From Vicia villosa (taxonomy: Eukaryota; Streptophyta; Magnoliopsida; Fabales; Fabaceae), in NCBI RefSeq assembly GCF_029867415.1, contig NC_081180.1, forward strand, positions 236,507,761 to 236,571,760: a stretch of 64,000 bases of DNA, read 5' to 3'. Positions 54,221 through 64,000 of this stretch are shown here, in pieces. Under the pieces are notes generated by a model. The model searched no databases, was not told the origin of the DNA, and saw only the letters and a list, made by a program, of their open reading frames with translations. The position numbers and the translations under genes are program-made. Position 1 is the first letter of the stretch, and each line of letters starts with the position of its first letter.

Positions 54221-55392
54221 TGTTAGGAGTAAATTATTGGTAAATTCGTGTGTTAATATAAGTGATTTCTTCTCTAGACCAATGCAAAAATGTGATGAAT
54301 CCATAGGTTTTTATTAAGAATTGAACTGAATAAGTTTAGTTCGTGCGTAAAGCAAATCGAATCACTTGTGGGTGTTATTGTTGCAGGTTTTGAGCTGAAT
54401 AAGAACTTAAGAAGAACATGAGGAGGAAAGAAAGCTGGAAGTCTCAAAGGCTGAAGAAAAAGATGGAAAGTACAAAGGGCGCGCCGCGAGAGTTCCTAGG
54501 CGCGCCGCGAAAATACTTCTGTTTGAGGGGCGCGCCGCGCCAGCCCGTTGCCGCGCCGCGGCCTCGGCGTTAAAGGCCCAAAACTTCTATTTAAAAGCCC
54601 TAGCTTCCAAGAGAAAGAGAACTTTGGTGAAGAGCGAAATTAGGAGAGCAATCTGAAGGTGCAGCCACAATCATCAATTGAAGACTAATTCTCTATCAAG
54701 CGAAGACATTCCTTTGATGAAGATGAATTCTTCCATTAATCTTTGTATGTTCTTCATGTCTATGGAGAGCTAAATCCCTCTTGTTGAGTCTAAGGTAGTA
54801 GTTAACCTATGAATATACATTACCATTGATTAATTCCTGTGAACAATTGTTTGAATTTATTATCAATAAGAAACCTTGCTTTTAATTTACATCATTGTTG
54901 AATCTTTGATCGAAAGAAAGGATTTAACTTTTGCCCTAGGTTACTATATTGATTCAATTGCAATTTGCAGAGATGGAATTGTAATTGGGTTTTCATAATT
55001 ATCGTTCTTAATTACTATTATCGTTATTGTGATTTGGAGAGATCGAATCTCATACCGGTAAAAGTTATCTAATTTGATTTGCAGACATGGAATCTTATTT
55101 GAGGATAAGTGAAGATAATGATTCAAAGGATTGTTCTATTGAGAATTAATTGATAATTGTATAGAATTAGGTTGATGAACCCTAAAGACTCAACATCTTT
55201 CTTTAATTGTTAACACAAAGTCCTTTACTTACTTTTATTTTATTATTTGCTTTTGATATTATTATTAGTATAAAACAAACCAAACCAAATTTCTTAACTC
55301 AAAATAAACAACTATAGAACGGCAGTGATATTAACCAATCCCTGTGGATACGATATATTACAGAAAATATTTACCCACAAATACTTTCAACA
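54221..55392 (+). repeat. 5' LTR of Athila element 2 (1172 bp)
   Basis: TGTTAGGAGTAAATTATTGG...AATACTTTCAACA. It is collinear with 38635-39788, with the GCGCGCCGCG cluster at 54478-54565 and a TATA-like CTATTTAAAAG at 54589. Confidence 0.92.
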
Positions 55393-55518
55393 AATTGGCG
55401 CCGTTGCCGGGGATTGGTGTCAATATTGCATGCATTGCAGTAGTTCTTATTTTGAGTTTTAATTTTTTTTCTCTATTTGGTTGTTTCACGTGTTTGCTAG
55501 TTTTGCAGAAGATTGTGT

Positions 55519-57099
55519 ATGCGCAGCAAAGTTTCTAGCGATCAACTTCTTTTTGATCCCGAGATCGAAAGGACCGCTAGGAGGTTAAATAGCAAAGCAC
55601 GAAAAAGAGCGAACATAGCAAAAGCAAGAGACAACGCAACCGCGACATCGTCACAACAACTTGAAACCATTGACGAGTCGCAAGAAGGATTCTTCTTTCA
55701 CGAACTATTCACGGAGGAAGAACCGGAAGTTTTTATACAACCTACTGTTGGCAACATGGCTGCTAATGGTCCATGTGCTAATAGTCCAAGACTCAATCCT
55801 CAGTTCGCGAGAACTGCTGCCAACGGGCGACCGACAGAACTGAAGACCGGTATCATACAATTGATTTGTGCAAGTCCTTTCGCCGGATTGGACCATGAAG
55901 ACCCGTACACGCATCTTACTCGATTCTATGAGTTAGCGGGTACTACGGGTGTCGCTCAAGCTGATGAGGAAGCATTATTTAAGAGGTTGTTCCCACACTC
56001 TTTGCTATCTAAGGCAAAGGATTGGTATCTGGATCAACCCGAGGTAGTGATGACAAATTGGAACACATTGGAAGAAAAATTTCTGGAAAGGTTTTACTCT
56101 CAAAACCGATTCTTCGAAGCAAAAACAGCAATAGCAGTATTTTCTCAAGGTAGTAATGAATCTTTGAATGAAGCATGGGAAAGGTATAAAGCTATGTTGA
56201 GAAAGTGCAAAGGACACGGTTTTTCAGACGTTGACCAAATCCATATGTTCCGTAACGGTCTCACAGCTACAAACAAGACACTTTTGGACGCCACAGCTGG
56301 TGGTTCTCTCATGTCCAAAACACCTGAAGAAGCTACTCAGATAATAGAGCGAATGGCTCTAAATGATCGTCAAGGCAATCATGATCGAACGGTAAGAGAT
56401 AAGAAACCCGGAATGTTAGAGTTGAACAACAGTGATGCTCTACTTGCTCAGAACAAATTGCTAACTTCACAAGTGGAACTTTTGACACAACAAATGTCTA
56501 AATTACCACAACAGATCAAGGAGCTGAACTGGGTATCTAATTCATATCAAGTTGCTAAGTGCGAATTGTGCAAGGGAGATCATCAAACAGGATTCTGTCC
56601 ACCAGTGCAAGAAGAAGAAGTGAATTACATGAATAATAACCAAGGACAGAGGCAGAATCAATATCAGAATCAGCCATACCAACAAGGTTATCCACCAAGA
56701 TATAACAATCAAGGGTACCAACAAAGGCCACCGAATCAAGGGTATCAACAACAAGCATTCCAACCATACACTCAACCACCACAACAACAGCAAGGAGGAC
56801 AATCCAAGTTAGAGGAGACAGTGAATCAATTCATTCAAACATCAGTAATAAATCAGAAGAATCAAGAAGCGGCTATAAAGAGTTTAGAAACTCAAGTGGG
56901 CCAACTTGCTAAGCAGATTGCAACTCATCAATCAAATGCAACTTTCTCGGCCAACACTCAAGAGAACCCAAGAGAACATTGCAAAGCAGTGGTAACAAGG
57001 TCTGGACAAAAAGGTGGCAAGGATGAAACAAAAACTAATGAGGTTGAAGACGATAAAGAAAAAGAAGATGAAAAACATGATGGAGAAGATGAAGAATAG
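55519..57099 (+). CDS. gag: Gag polyprotein of Athila element 2 (526 aa)
   Basis: The ATG at 55519 (MRSKVSSDQLLFDPEI) is shared with element 1. The order is a basic N-terminus (residues about 15-40); the retrotrans-gag domain (about 105-230: FAGLDHEDPYTHLTRFYELA, FLERFYSQNRFFEAKTAI); a coiled-coil-like stretch near 300-330; a single Cys/His motif CELCKGDHQTGFC near 355; a Gln/Tyr/Pro-rich low-complexity region; and an acidic linker. It ends at a TAG (57097). Pol continues in the same frame, so this stop either separates Gag from Pol or is a mutation. It makes the capsid of the virus-like particle. Confidence 0.9.
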   Translation: MRSKVSSDQLLFDPEIERTARRLNSKARKRANIAKARDNATATSSQQLETIDESQEGFFFHELFTEEEPEVFIQPTVGNMAANGPCANSPRLNPQFARTAANGRPTELKTGIIQLICASPFAGLDHEDPYTHLTRFYELAGTTGVAQADEEALFKRLFPHSLLSKAKDWYLDQPEVVMTNWNTLEEKFLERFYSQNRFFEAKTAIAVFSQGSNESLNEAWERYKAMLRKCKGHGFSDVDQIHMFRNGLTATNKTLLDATAGGSLMSKTPEEATQIIERMALNDRQGNHDRTVRDKKPGMLELNNSDALLAQNKLLTSQVELLTQQMSKLPQQIKELNWVSNSYQVAKCELCKGDHQTGFCPPVQEEEVNYMNNNQGQRQNQYQNQPYQQGYPPRYNNQGYQQRPPNQGYQQQAFQPYTQPPQQQQGGQSKLEETVNQFIQTSVINQKNQEAAIKSLETQVGQLAKQIATHQSNATFSANTQENPREHCKAVVTRSGQKGGKDETKTNEVEDDKEKEDEKHDGEDEE

Positions 57100-60000
57100 G
57101 AAATTATTAGAAAGGGGGATGAAGAGGAAGATTTGAGTAGAGAAGTCAAGAAGGAGAAATTAAAAAGAAGGAGTGCTAAAGATAAGATGGCTAACAACAC
57201 GATTCCGAGTCAACATTTGCCATATCCTCATGCTCCTTCAAAGAAAGACAACGCTAGACAATATGCCAGGTTTATGGAAATTTTTAAGCAGCTACAAATT
57301 AATATTCCATTCTCTGAAGCTATTGCCCAAATGCCAAAATATGCGAAATTCATGAAAGATATCTTGACAAAGAAGAAAAGACCGGAAGAAGAAGAGGTTG
57401 TTATACTTGATGCACAATGTAGTGCTATCATATCGCGTCTTCCTCAAAAGGCGAGAGATCCTGGAAGAGTCACTTTACCGGTTACAATAGGGAATCAAAA
57501 TATTGGAAATGGATTGATTGATCTCGGATCCAGCATAAATTTAATTCCTTTATCAATAGTAAAGCGGCTGGGAAATATTGAGATGAAAGCAACAAGAATG
57601 ACTCTGCAACTAGCTGACAAGTCTACCACTCTCCCATATGGAATTGCACAAGACATGTTAGTGAAAGTTGACAAATTTTTGTTTCCGGTAGATTTTGTGG
57701 TAATCGATATGGAAGAAGATAAAGTCTCACCTATTATTCTTGGAAGACCATTCATGAAAACAGCCCGGATGATGATTGACATCGATGACGGTATAATGAA
57801 GCTAAGAGTCCAAGATGAAGAGGTATGTTTTAACCTCTTTGATGCCATGAAACAACCCAAAGACAAGAATGATTGCTTTCGCATGGATGTAATTGAAACA
57901 AGTGCCGAAGAAGTAGCAAGCCAAATTCATCTTTCTAACCCTTTAGAGAGGTCTCTTGTTGAGTCATTTAATGTACTCACTCAAGAAGAAGAAAAAGAAA
58001 TTGAGTTGTTTCTAAAAGAATTAGAGAAAGGTGGTAACACATCCAACAAAGAAGACAAAGTGGAGGATTTGGAGCTGAAAAAAGAAGTGAAAGAGTCGAA
58101 GTTAGAATTAAAAGTGCTTCCAACTCATTTGAAATATGTATTTTTAGATGAAGAAGGAAGAAAGCCGGTCGTTATTAGCTCAAAGTTAAATGCGACCGAA
58201 GAGGCAAGACTCATACAAATCCTTCAAAAGAATAAAGCAGCAATCGGATGGGTATTGGCAGATTTGAAAGGTATCAGCCCCGCATATTGCATGCACAAGA
58301 TTATGTTAGAAGAAGACTTCAAACCAGTGGCTCAACCACAACGAAGACTGAACCCAACAATGAAAGAGGTAGTAAGGAAAGAGGTAATCAAACTCCTTGA
58401 AGCAGGAATGATTTACCCAATTTCTGATAGTGCATGGGTAAGTCCGGTACAAGTTGTTCCAAAGAAGGGAGGCATGACGGTAATCCGGAATGACAAGAAT
58501 GAACTCATACCATCTAGAACTGTGACCGGGTGGCGCATGTGCATAGATTACCGGAGACTCAATAAAGCAACGAGAAAAGACCACTTTCCATTACCATTCA
58601 TGGATCAAATGCTTGAGAGATTATCGGGGCAGAATTACTATTGCTTTCTGGATGGATATTCCGGATACAATCAAATCGTAGTCAACCCAGAAGATCATGA
58701 GAAGACAGCATTTACATGTCCATTTGGAATCTTCGCATATAGGAGGATGCCATTTGGACTATGCAATGCCCCAGCAACCTTTCAACGATGCATGCAAGCC
58801 ATATTCTCTGACCTTATTGAAAAGAGTATTGAGGTATTCATGGATGACTTTTCAGTGTTCGGAAAGACATTTGATACATGCCTGAATAATCTGGACGTGG
58901 CACTTGAAAGGTGTATTGAGACCAACTTGATTCTTAATTGGGAGAAGTGCCATTTTATGGTAACAGAAGGAATTGTACTCGGACACAAAGTATCTTCAAG
59001 GGGACTTGAAGTAGACCAAGCCAAGGTGGAGGTAATTTCAAAACTCCCACCTCCAATCAATGTCAAAGGAGTACGAAGCTTTTTAGGTCATGCAGGATTC
59101 TACAGAAGGTTTGTTAAAGATTTTTCCAAGATTGCCAAGCCTTTGAGTAATCTACTCAACCAAGGTACGTGTTTTAATTTTGATGAATCTTGTGTTAAAG
59201 CCTTCAATGACCTGAAAGAAAGGCTAGCCACCGCACCTGTGATAGTAGCACCAGATTGGAAAAACCATTTTGAACTGATGTGTGATGCTAGCGACTATGC
59301 CATAGGTGCGGTGTTAGGCCAACGGAAAGGAAAAATTTTTCATGTCATACACTATGCAAGCAAGGTGCTAAATGACGCTCAAGTCAACTATGCTACCACA
59401 GAAAAAGAATTTTTAGCTATAGTGTATGCTCTTGAAAAATTCAGATCCTATCTCATTGGGTCAAAAGTGGTGATTTATACTGACCATGCAGCAATAAAAT
59501 ATTTGCTCACCAAACCGGATTCGAAGCAAAGACTCATTCGTTGGGTCCTTCTCTTACAAGAATTTGACATAGAAATCCGGGATAAAAAAGGGTCAGAGAA
59601 TGTGGTAGCAGACCATTTATCTCGGTTAGTCAATGTAAATGTCACCAACCAAGAAGCTGAAATAAATGAGACATTCCCGGATGAACAACTTTTTGAAATA
59701 CAAACAAGACCATGGTTCGCCGATTTGGCTAATCATAAAGCAACCGGTATGATACCGGAGGACTTTGACTGGAACAAAAAGAAAAAGTTGTTAGCCGATG
59801 CAAAGTACTATGTGTGGGACGACCCATACTTGTTCAAGATAGGTAAGGATGGAATTCTAAGAAGATGTGTGACTGAAGAAGAAGCCCAACAAATCTTGTG
59901 GCATTGTCATAATTCACCAAGTGGTGGTCATTTTAATGGATGGAGGACAGCAACAAAGGTCCTCCAATCCGGATTTTTCTGGCCAACAATTTTTAAAGAC

Positions 60001-60996
60001 GCCCATCACCATGCAAAGAGTTGTGACAAATGCCAAAGAGTTGGAGGGATAAGCAAACGGGATGAGATGCCACTTCAAACCATCATTGAAATAGAAGTTT
60101 TTGATTGTTGGGGCATTGATTTTATGGGGCCATTTCTTCCCTCTTTTGCTAACGAATATATTTTAGTTGCAGTAGATTATGTTTCCAAGTGGGTTGAAGC
60201 CATCGCTACACCAAAGGCGGATGCCAAAACAGTGCTAAAATTTTTAAATCGTAACATATTCACACGTTTTGGCATGCCTAGAGTGATCATAAGCGATGGT
60301 GGATCTCATTTTGTTAATGAACAGGTGGCAAAAGTGCTGGACAAATATCATATCAACCACAAGATAGCTTCGCCTTATCATCCCCAAACTAACGGGCAAG
60401 CAGAGATTTCCAATCGAGCAATCAAGAACATTCTCGAGAAGACAGTGTCAGAATCCCGTAAAGACTGGTCGGTAAGGATAGATGATGCCTTGTGGGCATA
60501 TAGGACAGCATACAAAGCACCAACGGGTGCATCGCCTTTTCAAATGGTTTACGGTAAGGCATGTCATCTACCGGTGGAGGTAGAGCACAAAGCACTATGG
60601 GCCCTTCGTTTCTTCAATAGAGATGATAGTTTGGCGTATAAGAAGAGGAAGAATCAACTCCATGAACTTGAGGAATTCAGGTACCTAGCATATGAGTCTA
60701 ATAAAATGTATAAGGAAAACATGAAAAGGTACCATGATAAGAGAATCAAGAAGAAAGAGTTCAAGGTAGGCGACCTTGTATTACTATTCAACTCCAGACT
60801 CAAGCTCTTCCCAGGCAAATTGAAGTCTAAGTGGTCAGGACCGTTTATAATCAAGGAAATTAAACCCTACGGGGCCATTACTATTGAAGATGGTAAGACC
60901 AAAGACAGTTGGACCGTTAATGGAGAACGGTTAAAAAGCTACCTTGGGGGAGAGTTTGATAGAGAAGTATGCACAATCTCCCTGTTGAACTCCTAG
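57100..60996 (+). CDS. pol: Pol polyprotein of Athila element 2: protease, RT, RNase H, integrase
   Basis: It is open in the gag frame from 57100; no ATG is expected in a readthrough product. Numbering from the TTG at 57133: aspartic protease [16 protein letters not shown] near 127-142. RT follows with [44 protein letters not shown] and catalytic FMDDFSVFG near 569-577. RNase H has [14 protein letters not shown] near 716, ATTEKEFLA and [11 protein letters not shown]. Integrase has the HHCC finger (HCHNSP ... CDKCQR, about 923-968) and catalytic D, D and E in GIDFMGP (near 994), ISDGGSHF (near 1053) and NGQAEISN (near 1090). The C-terminal module is [17 protein letters not shown] and KWSGPFII. 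All key residues are present and there is no internal stop, so the enzyme could be active. Confidence 0.93.
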   Translation, partial: EIIRKGDEEEDLSREVKKEKLKRRSAKDKMANNTIPSQHLPYPHAPSKKDNARQYARFMEIFKQLQINIPFSEAIAQMPKYAKFMKDILTKKKRPEEEEVVILDAQCSAIISRLPQKARDPGRVTLPVTIGNQNIGNGLIDLGSSINLIPLSIVKRLGNIEMKATRMTLQLADKSTTLPYGIAQDMLVKVDKFLFPVDFVVIDMEEDKVSPIILGRPFMKTARMMIDIDDGIMKLRVQDEEVCFNLFDAMKQPKDKNDCFRMDVIETSAEEVASQIHLSNPLERSLVESFNVLTQEEEKEIELFLKELEKGGNTSNKEDKVEDLELKKEVKESKLELKVLPTHLKYVFLDEEGRKPVVISSKLNATEEARLIQILQKNKAAIGWVLADLKGISPAYCMHKIMLEEDFKPVAQPQRRLNPTMKEVVRKEVIKLLEAGMIYPISDSAWVSPVQVVPKKGGMTVIRNDKNELIPSRTVTGWRMCIDYRRLNKATRKDHFPLPFMDQMLERLSGQNYYCFLDGYSGYNQIVVNPEDHEKTAFTCPFGIFAYRRMPFGLCNAPATFQRCMQAIFSDLIEKSIEVFMDDFSVFGKTFDTCLNNLDVALERCIETNLILNWEKCHFMVTEGIVLGHKVSSRGLEVDQAKVEVISKLPPPINVKGVRSFLGHAGFYRRFVKDFSKIAKPLSNLLNQGTCFNFDESCVKAFNDLKERLATAPVIVAPDWKNHFELMCDASDYAIGAVLGQRKGKIFHVIHYASKVLNDAQVNYATTEKEFLAIVYALEKFRSYLIGSKVVIYTDHAAIKYLLTKPDSKQRLIRWVLLLQEFDIEIRDKKGSENVVADHLSRLVNVNVTNQEAEINETFPDEQLFEIQTRPWFADLANHKATGMIPEDFDWNKKKKLLADAKYYVWDDPYLFKIGKDGILRRCVTEEEAQQILWHCHNSPSGGHFNGWRTATKVLQSGFFWPTIFKDAHHHAKSCDKCQRVGGISKRDEMPLQTIIEIEVFDCWGIDFMGPFLPSFANEYILVAVDYVSKWVEAIATPKADAKTVLKFLNRNIFTRFGMPRVIISDGGSHFVNEQVAKVLDKYHINHKIASPYHPQTNGQAEISNRAIKNILEKTVSESRKDWSVRIDDALWAYRTAYKAPTGASPFQMVYGKACHLPVEVEHKALWALRFFNRDDSLAYKKRKNQLHELEEFRYLAYESNKMYKENMKRYHDKRIKKKEFKVGDLVLLFNSRLKLFPGKLKSKWSGPFIIKEIKPYGAITIEDGKTKDSWTVNGERLKSYLGGEFDREVCTISLLNS

Positions 60997-61011
60997 TCAA
61001 AGGGGTTTAAC

Positions 61012-61062
61012 CGTCGAGCCATGCGACGTTAAACGAAGCGCTTGTTGGGAGGCAACCCAACA
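61012..61062 (+). other. two conserved hairpins immediately after pol
   Basis: Hairpin 1 is CGTCG-agccatg-CGACG (61012-61028). Hairpin 2 is TGTTGGG-aggcaa-CCCAACA (61043-61062). They start 15 bases after the pol stop. Both are kept in element 1 (42573-42622), where hairpin 2 has lost one base from each arm. I infer an RNA role, possibly export, packaging or internal initiation. Confidence 0.65.
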
Positions 61063-61450
61063 GAGTAAGCATCTTTCAATTTAAGTAATTTTCTTTTATC
61101 TTTTTAGTTTATTCAGTTATCATCAATCAGTGCCATCAGCACAAGGGAAGTTGCAAAAGAGCGAAGTGGGGGAACAAGGAACAAAAGAATTTTTTAAAAA
61201 AAAAAAAAAAAAAGGGATCGCGCCGCGGGCGTTAAGCGTGCGCCGCGACGCAAAACAGAAGTATTTGCGCGCCGCGGAGGTACGCTTGCGCGCCGCGGTA
61301 CAAGGCTAAAATTAGGTTTTATTTTGAAAACCCTCACTTCCCCCTCATTCTATCTTTTACAACTTCCAAGTCCAAAAGCGCAACCTCCGGTTCAGAGCTT
61401 CAATCAACACCCAGTTCACTATTTTTCTTCGTTACTCATTCGGCGGCAAG
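61063..61450 (+). promoter_or_regulatory. env-like leader with GCGCGCCGCGG cluster
   Basis: After an A-rich run (61190-61213) come GATCGCGCCGCGGGC, GTGCGCCGCGACG, TTGCGCGCCGCGGAGG and TTGCGCGCCGCGGTAC (61217-61299). This is the motif of the Athila LTR cluster. A CT-rich leader and splice-donor-like AAG|GTATGTATCT (61451) follow. I read it as a possible internal promoter and first exon for the env-like ORF. Confidence 0.5.
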
Positions 61451-61776
61451 GTATGTATCTCTCTCCTCAGTATTTTGTTCTGGTAATGGAACCTCTCAAT
61501 AGGTTCTCGCAAATTCTTCAAGATTAGGAGCCAAATGTTGTTTCCTTTGCAAACCCTAGGGTAGACAACTTCTATTTATGGTTCTGAAGTTTCTGATTCT
61601 TTGAATAAAGGTGTGGGGCTGAAAGAAGGACCCATACCAAGGCAAACCCTTTCAGTTGCGCCGCAGCCGCGCCGCGGTAACTCGCAGTCGCGCCGCGGCT
61701 GGAGAATTTTTTTTAAGAATTGTATTACTGTGTGTTAACCCTATCTATGGTCTGTTATGTGTGGTGTTAATTGCAG
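61451..61776 (+). other. candidate leader intron before the env-like ORF
   Basis: The donor is CAAG|GTATGTATCT at 61451 and the acceptor GGTGTTAATTGCAG|ATG at 61776. The length is 326 bp and T-rich, and the acceptor abuts the ATG. The intron contains another GC-rich cluster (CGCCGCAGCCGCGCCGCGG, 61660-61700). Confidence 0.5.
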
Positions 61777-61959
61777 ATGAACCCAGCCAAGAGAGTGCGC
61801 ACAAAGTCCACAAGTTCAGGTCCTCGCGGATCGCGTGCTGCGGGCAACCAATCTGACAAGTTTTTAGGTCGGGCTCAGGCCGACAGGTTCAAGGTTCTGG
61901 GCTCTAGAACCATCCTGGCTGAAAAAGTCGTTGTACCTCGGGGAGATGAAGATGCTCCT
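61777..61959 (+). pseudogene. env-like ORF of Athila element 2, 5' end only, disrupted by LTR insertion
   Basis: The ATG at 61777 gives a basic, Ser/Gly/Arg-rich start (MNPAKRVRTKSTSSGPRG) followed by FLGRAQADRFKVLGSRTILA. This N-terminal style matches Athila/Calypso env-like proteins of the 'putative plant transposon protein' type. After 61 codons the frame enters the inserted LTR (TGTAACACCC) at 61960. The remainder would lie beyond the window. Confidence 0.6.
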
Positions 61960-62566
61960 TGTAACACCCCATATTTTCTAATTTTAATTTAATTGGAAAT
62001 TAAATTATTAATTAGAGATAATTTAGTATTTGGTTGAATTATATGGAAAATGATGAGTTATTGGCATTGGGCCTAGAGTGGTGATTAGCAGAAGAGGGGG
62101 TGTTGACTAAGCAAGCCCATTATAATATTTTATTTTATTTTTCATAAAATAAAGGAATTGGGAAAAGAGGAAGGAGAAGCAGGAACTGAGTCTGAAGAAA
62201 GGAGAACACGTGAAAGTGAGAAGAGCCAAAGGGGAAGAGAATCTTCGAAGTTTCGACTCTGAGGTAAGGGGGGATTCTTCGGGTTAGTATTCCTTATGTG
62301 ATTGTAGGTAGTATGATTGATTAGGATTGTTATCTAGTTCAATCGTACGTGTCGGGTTTGGGATTTATGTTAGGTTTTGATGAATTGTATGAATTACATG
62401 ATTTTGTTGATATTCATGTTATATGTGTTAATACTTGTATAAAACTTGTCTGAAATATGTTATGATGTGCAAACTGATGGTAATTGTGTGCTATGTTCGT
62501 ATGTACCTGAAATTGGGGTTATGGGATAGGGTAAAAGTTGTCAAAATATTGATTCTGGCTGTGCAG

Positions 62567-62756
62567 GTACGTAGGAACCGGTTCCCATGTGGGACGAACC
62601 GGTTCCCCCTTGTAAAAACAGAGAAATATGGATTCTGGGTAGCTGGGAACCGGTTCCCATGTAGGGACAACCCGGTTCCCCATAGTAAAAACCAGAGACG
62701 AGACTTTGAAGCTGCCAGGAACCGGTTCCCACGTAGGGACAACCCCGTTCCTGCAG
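62567..62756 (+). repeat. three pairs of GGAACCGGTTCC palindromes
   Basis: The pairs are AGGAACCGGTTCC-catgtgggac-GAACCGGTTCC, GGGAACCGGTTCC-catgtagggac-AACCCGGTTCC and AGGAACCGGTTCC-cacgtagggac-AACCCCGTTCC. The spacer CAYGTRGGGAC is conserved. The pairs are about 70 bp apart, the same layout as 13170-13362 with a different motif. Confidence 0.88.
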
Positions 62757-63374
62757 CATTTTTCTAAAAATGTTTTATCTTTGAAAACTCATAACTTTTG
62801 ATCTGAGTATCCGATTTATGTGCCGTTTTGGGCGTTGCGAAGCTAATGAGATGCTTTATCTGATGAATTGATAAAATGGACAATAGCCAACTTTACTTTT
62901 TAAACTCGATTTAATTATTAATGAATTGAAAGATAGTATATGTATATGTGCTTATATATATGACTATTGATGCATGTTCTGTATTGGTGATGGGATTGTG
63001 ATATTCATTGGGTGATGTTGGTTTATAACATGTCGTAAATGAATACATGTTTTGTGATTATGTTGTTGGGTTGTTTTGATAATTGGTTACATTGTGTGCA
63101 ATGATGTTAGATGTAACAATGTATGAACGTGGTGATGATTGATGATTTATGAATGTTAATATACTGTTAATATTAACATGTGAACTGTGGTGAATGTATG
63201 TGTGATATGTTTGTATGAATGCTAAGAATATATACATGCTTATTGGTGATGATTTGGTGATGATAATGAGACGATGTGTTACATCGGATTGGTGATGTTG
63301 TAAGCATGTTATATGTTGCATTCATTGGCATACATTTTTGGTGATGGATCCCGGTGATGAAAGTGGATCAAAAT

Positions 63375-63541
63375 GGTGAGCATGATTCCCAGTGTGTGGA
63401 ATCGGTGCTGAATATTTTGGTGAGCATGATTCCCAGTGTGTGGAATCGGTGCTGGATATTTTGGTGAGCATGATTCCCAGTGTGTGGAATCGGTGCTGGA
63501 TATTTGGTGAGCATGATTCCCTGTGTGTGGAATCGGTGCTG
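63375..63541 (+). repeat. 45-bp tandem repeat, four copies
   Basis: The unit is GTGAGCATGATTCCCAGTGT followed by GTGGAATCGGTGCTGGATATTTTG. The third unit is one base shorter and the last has CCCTGTG. It contains GATTCCC...GGAATC inverted arms. Confidence 0.92.
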
Positions 63542-64000
63542 GTTAAACTGTATCTCAGTGATGAGGATATCAGTTGGATGGGTATATCCCATGTATGGTA
63601 CCACATGCATAGTGTCAGTTTAATCATATGCATTGGTTATAACATGATTGGATGGAATTCAGTGTTATGCCTTGGTGTGTTTATATGATTGATGTATTAA
63701 GAATATGTTGTTAATATAACTTGATCATTGGTATAATTGATGAGTTGTGGGCCGATGGCCAATATTGTTGGATTGATGTTTACTTGTTGTAATAATTCTG
63801 ATTATATGTATGATTGAGTGGATGATAATTACTATGAGATTTTACTGCTTATGATTGCATAATGCTTATTAATTCGAATGAAACTCACCCTTACTTTGAT
63901 GATTTCAGATTAAGGATGTAGCGGCGTCTTGATTGGGTGAAGATAGCTTATAGGCTAGCCCTTAGTTCGTGTCGAGTCATGCTCTGATTGTAACACTGGG

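Larger units (their letters stand above)
54221..61959 (+). mobile_element. Athila-type Ty3-gypsy element 2, near-complete internal region, 3' part outside window
   Basis: 5' LTR 54221-55392, tRNA-Asp-type primer site (TTGGCGCCGTTGCCGGGGA, 55395), gag 55519-57099, PR-RT-RNase H-INT to 60996, a post-pol hairpin region, GCGCGCCGCGG clusters, a likely leader intron and the start of an env-like ORF at 61777. At 61960 a TGTAAC-type LTR is inserted, so the remainder and the 3' LTR lie beyond 64000. Its 5' LTR is clearly diverged from element 1. It provides the pol functions that element 1 lacks. Confidence 0.88.
61960..64000 (+). mobile_element. TGTAAC-type Ty3-gypsy LTR, runs off the window
   Basis: It starts TGTAACACCCCATATTTTC and is inserted in the Athila env-like ORF. 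Landmarks: donor-like TGAGGTAAGGGGGG (62259), a GGAACCGGTTCC array (62567-62756), CATAACTTTTGATCTGAGTATCCGAT, a 45-bp repeat, then AACTCACCCTTACTTTGATGATTTCAG (about 63884), which is acceptor-like. No coding region. The preceding five bases are GCTCC or CTCCT depending on where the terminal T is assigned. Confidence 0.7.

Noticed and set aside
62435..62767. 110-residue ORF with repeated NRFP words
   Set aside because: The repeats are the translated GGAACCGGTTCC palindromes; overlapping frames on both strands are open for the same reason.

Overview
The window is repeat-dense, AT-rich plant nuclear DNA. It most resembles a large-genome legume of the pea/vetch tribe (Fabeae): it carries multi-kilobase Ogre-type LTRs, SIRE/Maximus-type Ty1-copia elements, Athila-type Ty3-gypsy elements with the tRNA-Asp primer site, chromovirus-like LTRs beginning TGTAACRCCC, and CACTA elements, many nested in one another. 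No housekeeping gene is visible. Long reading frames are retrotransposon genes. The only plausible host genes are very small secreted-peptide reading frames at about 29.8-30.6 kb, 38.2-38.4 kb and 48.7-50.7 kb. All family names come from reading the sequence, not from database searches. || Layout. 0-5.2 kb: plain sequence, then a forward Ogre-like LTR holding two tRNA-like cassettes. 5.56-10.13 kb: a reverse-strand Ogre-type solo LTR with a perfect 5-bp target duplication (AGGGT). 10.1-12.4 kb: SIRE-like LTR debris, a Cassandra-like 5S-derived fragment, and a truncated unknown ORF. 12.4-23.9 kb: TGTAAC-type LTRs broken by an inverted pair of Tat-like half elements around a 100-N gap, three adjacent tandem-repeat families and a reverse Ogre-like LTR. 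23.9-27.1 kb: a reverse TGTAAC-type LTR split by a SIRE-type solo LTR (TSD CCTGT). 27.1-29.6 kb: degenerate retroelement debris, a CACTA MITE (TSD GAA) and a copia integrase/RT fragment. || 29.6-50.8 kb: a tandemly duplicated segment (period about 1.4 kb) carrying two kinds of short secreted-peptide ORF. The first copy was hit by a 7.6-kb SIRE-type element (30646-38233, TSD GGCAC) inside a peptide ORF, and by a CACTA element (38505-48320) about 15 bp upstream of that ORF's TATA box. A 6.7-kb Athila derivative (38635-45344, TSD GCCCC) then inserted into the CACTA element. The SIRE-type element has gag and an env-like ORF but no pol. The Athila derivative has gag, protease and the integrase tail but no RT, RNase H or integrase core. 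|| 50.8-64 kb: an Athila/Calypso-type LTR, short repeats, and then a second Athila element (from 54221) with near-complete gag and pol. Its env-like ORF starts after a likely leader intron and is cut at 61960 by another TGTAAC-type LTR that runs off the window. || Main observation: seven LTR copies from three lineages carry clusters of CpG-rich, mostly 10-14 bp palindromes, often in pairs, each family with its own motif. In both the SIRE-type and Athila elements the same motif recurs immediately upstream of the env-like ORF, as if LTR control sequence had been re-used as an internal env-like promoter.
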